Positions 30,893 to 32,549 of a stretch of 32,549 nt of DNA are shown here, in pieces. The position numbers and the translations under genes were made by a program. The notes under the pieces are model-generated. The model was given only the letters and a program-made list of their open reading frames with translations, was not told the DNA's origin and did no database searches. Source of the DNA: a virus. The stretch lies in IMG/VR virus record IMGVR_UViG_3300021197_000919, positions 1 to 32,549 of that record. The stretch is one strand, 5' to 3'. Within the stretch, counting starts at the first letter, position 1, and every line of letters starts with the position of its first letter.

Positions 30893-31236
30893 TACTTTTT
30901 CAAACCCCGCACTGTGCGTATGCCAAAGCTCGCCGCGATGCTGGCATACATTGCCCACTGAAACCACTGCGGCGCAGCATCAAGGTTTGCAAAACCCTGC
31001 GCCATATACGGCTGAATGCCCGGTATGAAGCTGCCTAAGACTATGAAGATAAAGCATAATGTCCACGCCTCGTCTTTCCACGAATTATTGCTGGCCTCGA
31101 TAGCAGCCTGCTCCCAGCTGATTTCGCCAGTGGCAATTTTCATCTTCGTTTCTGCCTCGGCTTTCTTCACAGCGGTCTTGCCGTCAATGTAGCTCGCAGC
31201 TAAACCGCCGAGTGATCCGATTATCTGTCCGATCAT
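30892..31236 (-). CDS. Holin-like membrane protein
   Basis: A 114-residue protein. A Gly-rich N-terminus (MIGQIIGSLGG) is followed by a charged helix with the motif ISWEQAAIEASNNSWKDEAW, seen in holins of gene-transfer-agent type. Two hydrophobic segments come next (about 59-78 FIFIVLGSFIPG and 93-107 AMYASIAASFGI). Holins of this type have three membrane-associated helices; the first here would be weak. It should make the hole or depolarisation that releases the endolysin. Four-base overlap with the EF-hand gene upstream. Confidence 0.75.
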   Translation of the reverse strand: MIGQIIGSLGGLAASYIDGKTAVKKAEAETKMKIATGEISWEQAAIEASNNSWKDEAWTLCFIFIVLGSFIPGIQPYMAQGFANLDAAPQWFQWAMYASIAASFGIRTVRGLKK

Positions 31237-31532
31237 TTCTTAGCCCCCATTGCGCTAAATCCAAAGAACGCGGCGACAAGGCCGGATATGGCTATGAAAT
31301 ATGTGGGGGCGATTGTAGCTAAAAGCTGCCCTGTTGTGTCATAGCCCCAGATGTCAGCCGCAACTATCCCAAACGGGTAGATCAGCAATCCAAAAAGCGC
31401 GAACCACGTCATGCGCAGCTGCGCATCGCGCTTGTGGTCAGCGTCTTCCATGCGCAACCTACGGTCCTCGAGCATAAGCTCTCGCTCATCTAGGTCAATC
31501 TTGCCGTTTCCATTAAGGTCATACTCAGTCAT
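31233..31532 (-). CDS. EF-hand membrane protein
   Basis: A 99-residue protein. Residues 5-16 are a canonical calcium-binding loop, DLNGNGKIDLDE, with Asp, Asn, Asn, Lys, Asp and Glu at positions 1, 3, 5, 7, 9 and 12. A charged helix (17-40) and two hydrophobic segments (about 42-60 and 72-94) follow. A single EF-hand loop in the cytoplasm (or periplasm) joined to membrane helices suggests a calcium-sensing or calcium-stabilised partner for the holin. It overlaps the holin-like gene by four bases. It could be an antiholin or second holin; this is inference. Confidence 0.72.
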   Translation of the reverse strand: MTEYDLNGNGKIDLDERELMLEDRRLRMEDADHKRDAQLRMTWFALFGLLIYPFGIVAADIWGYDTTGQLLATIAPTYFIAISGLVAAFFGFSAMGAKK

Positions 31533-31693
31533 TGGCTAACTCCAATTTTAAAACATTGCAGATATTCGTTATTTTTAGTTACTAGAACGGACGCTTTATT
31601 GAGAGCGTCAAAACACTCTTTTTCACTGCCATACTGGCCCACCTCAAAGTGTATGACCTGCGAAGTTAGTTGGAACCAAAGCAATAAGTACAT
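31529..31693 (-). CDS. Small secreted protein, paralogue of the 30704 gene
   Basis: A 54-residue protein. It starts directly after the stop of the upstream gene (TAAATG) and its stop overlaps the EF-hand gene start (ATGA), so it fits its gap exactly. A hydrophobic N-terminus (MYLLLWF) is followed by GSEKEC, 19 residues and CFKIG. That matches the motif order of the 62-residue protein encoded at 30704-30892. Its bases are A+T-richer than neighbours. The shared pattern implies duplication and periplasmic disulfide-linked products. Confidence 0.6.
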   Translation of the reverse strand: MYLLLWFQLTSQVIHFEVGQYGSEKECFDALNKASVLVTKNNEYLQCFKIGVSQ

Positions 31694-32164
31694 TTAAAAC
31701 TTTCCGTGCTTGAGGCCCAAGAAATACAGAATAACGATCAGCGAACCAAATCCGGCAAGCAGTAGCGCTGTGCCGATTGCCAAGTTTATACACTTGTCGA
31801 TAAACTCCTGCTTTTTGTACACTAGCTCCTGCTGGCGTTTGCGCTGTTGGCCCTCGATTTTTACGATGGCCTCCCAAGCCGATGGCCCATAATGCCAAGA
31901 AATATGGCTTCGCAAATCCTCGCGATATTCAGCTAATTTTTGCTTCTGCGACCATATCTCAAGGGCGTTGGCCTCATTGTCGCTAAACATTTTGTATAAA
32001 GGCGGCTTCTGTGACTTCTTTTCTAAGAAATCCAGATCAGACGCGGCCTTGGCAAATTGCGATATGGTTCCAGACATTTCGTGGACGCTCTTGCCAAAGT
32101 CCACGGCCTTCTTGATGCCCTTATACGCTGCGGACGCGGCGGCTATGCAAGTGACCGGGTCCAT
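31694..32164 (-). CDS. Conserved phage protein with C-terminal membrane helix
   Basis: A 156-residue protein. The N-terminus (CIAAASAAYKGIKKAVDFGK) and SHISWHYGPSAWEAIVKIEG followed by Gln/Arg coiled coil recur in marine phage proteins that I recall without a known role. A hydrophobic segment (about 129-149, AIGTALLLAGFGSLIVIL) is followed by a short basic end, so it is a tail-anchored membrane protein. It probably acts with the lysis proteins or on the envelope. GGAG precedes the ATG and the next upstream stop is one base away. Confidence 0.72.
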   Translation of the reverse strand: MDPVTCIAAASAAYKGIKKAVDFGKSVHEMSGTISQFAKAASDLDFLEKKSQKPPLYKMFSDNEANALEIWSQKQKLAEYREDLRSHISWHYGPSAWEAIVKIEGQQRKRQQELVYKKQEFIDKCINLAIGTALLLAGFGSLIVILYFLGLKHGKF

Positions 32165-32165
32165 A

Positions 32166-32399
32166 TCACCGCTCCATCAACCGATCAATTTTTTCTTCGA
32201 GCCGGTCAAACTTATTCATGATTTGTGATAGCACTTCAGAGCTGTCTGACTTTGTGACATATTCTTTGGCCATTTCTTCGCGGGTGCGGTTAAGCAAGAT
32301 GCGCAGGCGATCCAACTCTTCTCGCTGAGTTTTGAGCCACCAGCCAATGCCAGCGATGACAACTCCAAAAAGTATATTCAAGATTGCGTCGACTTCCAT
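32166..32399 (-). CDS. N-terminal membrane anchor plus coiled coil, i-spanin-like
   Basis: A 77-residue protein using the ATG at 32399, which has GGAG at good distance; the ATG at 32426 has none. One hydrophobic helix (about 5-22, AILNILFGVVIAGIGWWL) is followed by a long charged coiled coil (about 24-77). This is the layout of inner-membrane spanins (Rz-like), though short, and of hemolysin XhlA-like proteins in reverse order. No partner outer-membrane lipoprotein with a clear lipobox was seen. It is the first gene of the minus-strand operon. Confidence 0.68.
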   Translation of the reverse strand: MEVDAILNILFGVVIAGIGWWLKTQREELDRLRILLNRTREEMAKEYVTKSDSSEVLSQIMNKFDRLEEKIDRLMER

Positions 32400-32468
32400 G
32401 GTTGGCTCCAAAAGGTTCCCGTCCATATTAACACGACGACGACAGAAAAGAAATATCTCGGCAACACC

Positions 32469-32496
32469 TTGACCCCTGCTCCCATTCTGTTAACAC
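32469..32496 (+). promoter_or_regulatory. Candidate promoter for the gene at the window end
   Basis: TTGACC (32469-32474) matches five of six -35 bases, and TAACAC lies 16 bases later as a weak -10. TGTTAACA (32488-32495) overlaps the -10. The leader to the start codon resembles that at 26901-26936 (TGTTAACA, ACAAACAA, GGAAC). Confidence 0.4.
32488..32495. promoter_or_regulatory. TGTTAACA palindrome between divergent genes
   Basis: Fourth exact copy of the intergenic octamer, between the minus-strand lysis operon (32399) and the plus-strand gene at 32522, where it could control one or both. Confidence 0.45.
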
Positions 32497-32521
32497 TGCA
32501 CAAACAAATGGAGGAACCACT

Positions 32522-32549
32522 GTGAAACATGAGTTAAAACAAATCGGGC
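32522..32549 (+). CDS. Start of a gene cut by the window end
   Basis: Nine codons are visible from GTG at 32522 (MKHELKQIG). GGAGG lies seven bases upstream, and a promoter-like region with TGTTAACA precedes it, so this is very likely the first gene of a new plus-strand operon. Nothing can be said about its product. Confidence 0.6.

Overview
The window is a continuous 32.5 kb segment of a tailed double-stranded DNA phage genome, probably a podovirus (or integrated prophage) of a marine alphaproteobacterium. The gene order (terminase, P22-like portal, scaffold, SU10/DUF5309-type major capsid protein, adaptor, fibres, stabilisation/nozzle protein, then three large ejection-like proteins) and the absence of a tape measure, tail tube or sheath gene point to a short-tailed virus. 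The host is an inference from the moderately high G+C content, the holin and endolysin types and general resemblance to marine phage proteins. No integrase, tRNA gene, CRISPR array or insertion sequence was seen. Both ends of the window cut through genes.

Layout. (1) 1-4392, plus strand: end of the replication module, with a truncated protein of unknown function, a TOPRIM-helicase fusion, an A+T-richer HNH endonuclease gene, a small gene, a 170-bp G/T-rich repeat region with a large palindrome, and a protein ending in an SSB-like tail. (2) 4407-6624: small and large terminase, separated by 340 bp holding two perfect 10-bp inverted repeats. (3) 7953-6621, minus strand: a three-gene island including a papain-like cysteine peptidase homologue. 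(4) 8207-26602, plus strand: the virion module, mostly with start and stop codons overlapping or a few bases apart. It opens with three structural or enzymatic genes including a lytic transglycosylase. (5) 26606-26806 minus and 26934-28971 plus: a region of very small genes with a promoter that nearly duplicates the one in front of the minus island. It includes a helix-turn-helix protein whose linker appears to be overprinted by a second gene. (6) 32399-29090, minus strand: a lysis and small-protein operon (coiled-coil membrane protein, EF-hand membrane protein, holin-like protein, two related cysteine-pair small proteins, basic and cysteine-rich small proteins, GH19 endolysin, PD-(D/E)XK nuclease homologue). 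A new plus-strand gene begins at 32522.

The most interesting signals are regulatory or hidden. The 8-bp palindrome TGTTAACA occurs in four intergenic regions, in or beside promoter-like sequences or a start codon. Two of these promoters share their -35/-10 geometry and about 40 bases of leader. The GTGTGG repeat and palindrome region is a candidate origin or operator. An internal reading frame at 28248-28421 has the codon-position bias of a real gene, and several genes under 60 codons are fitted exactly between neighbours. All family assignments come from motif recognition by eye; no database search was run.
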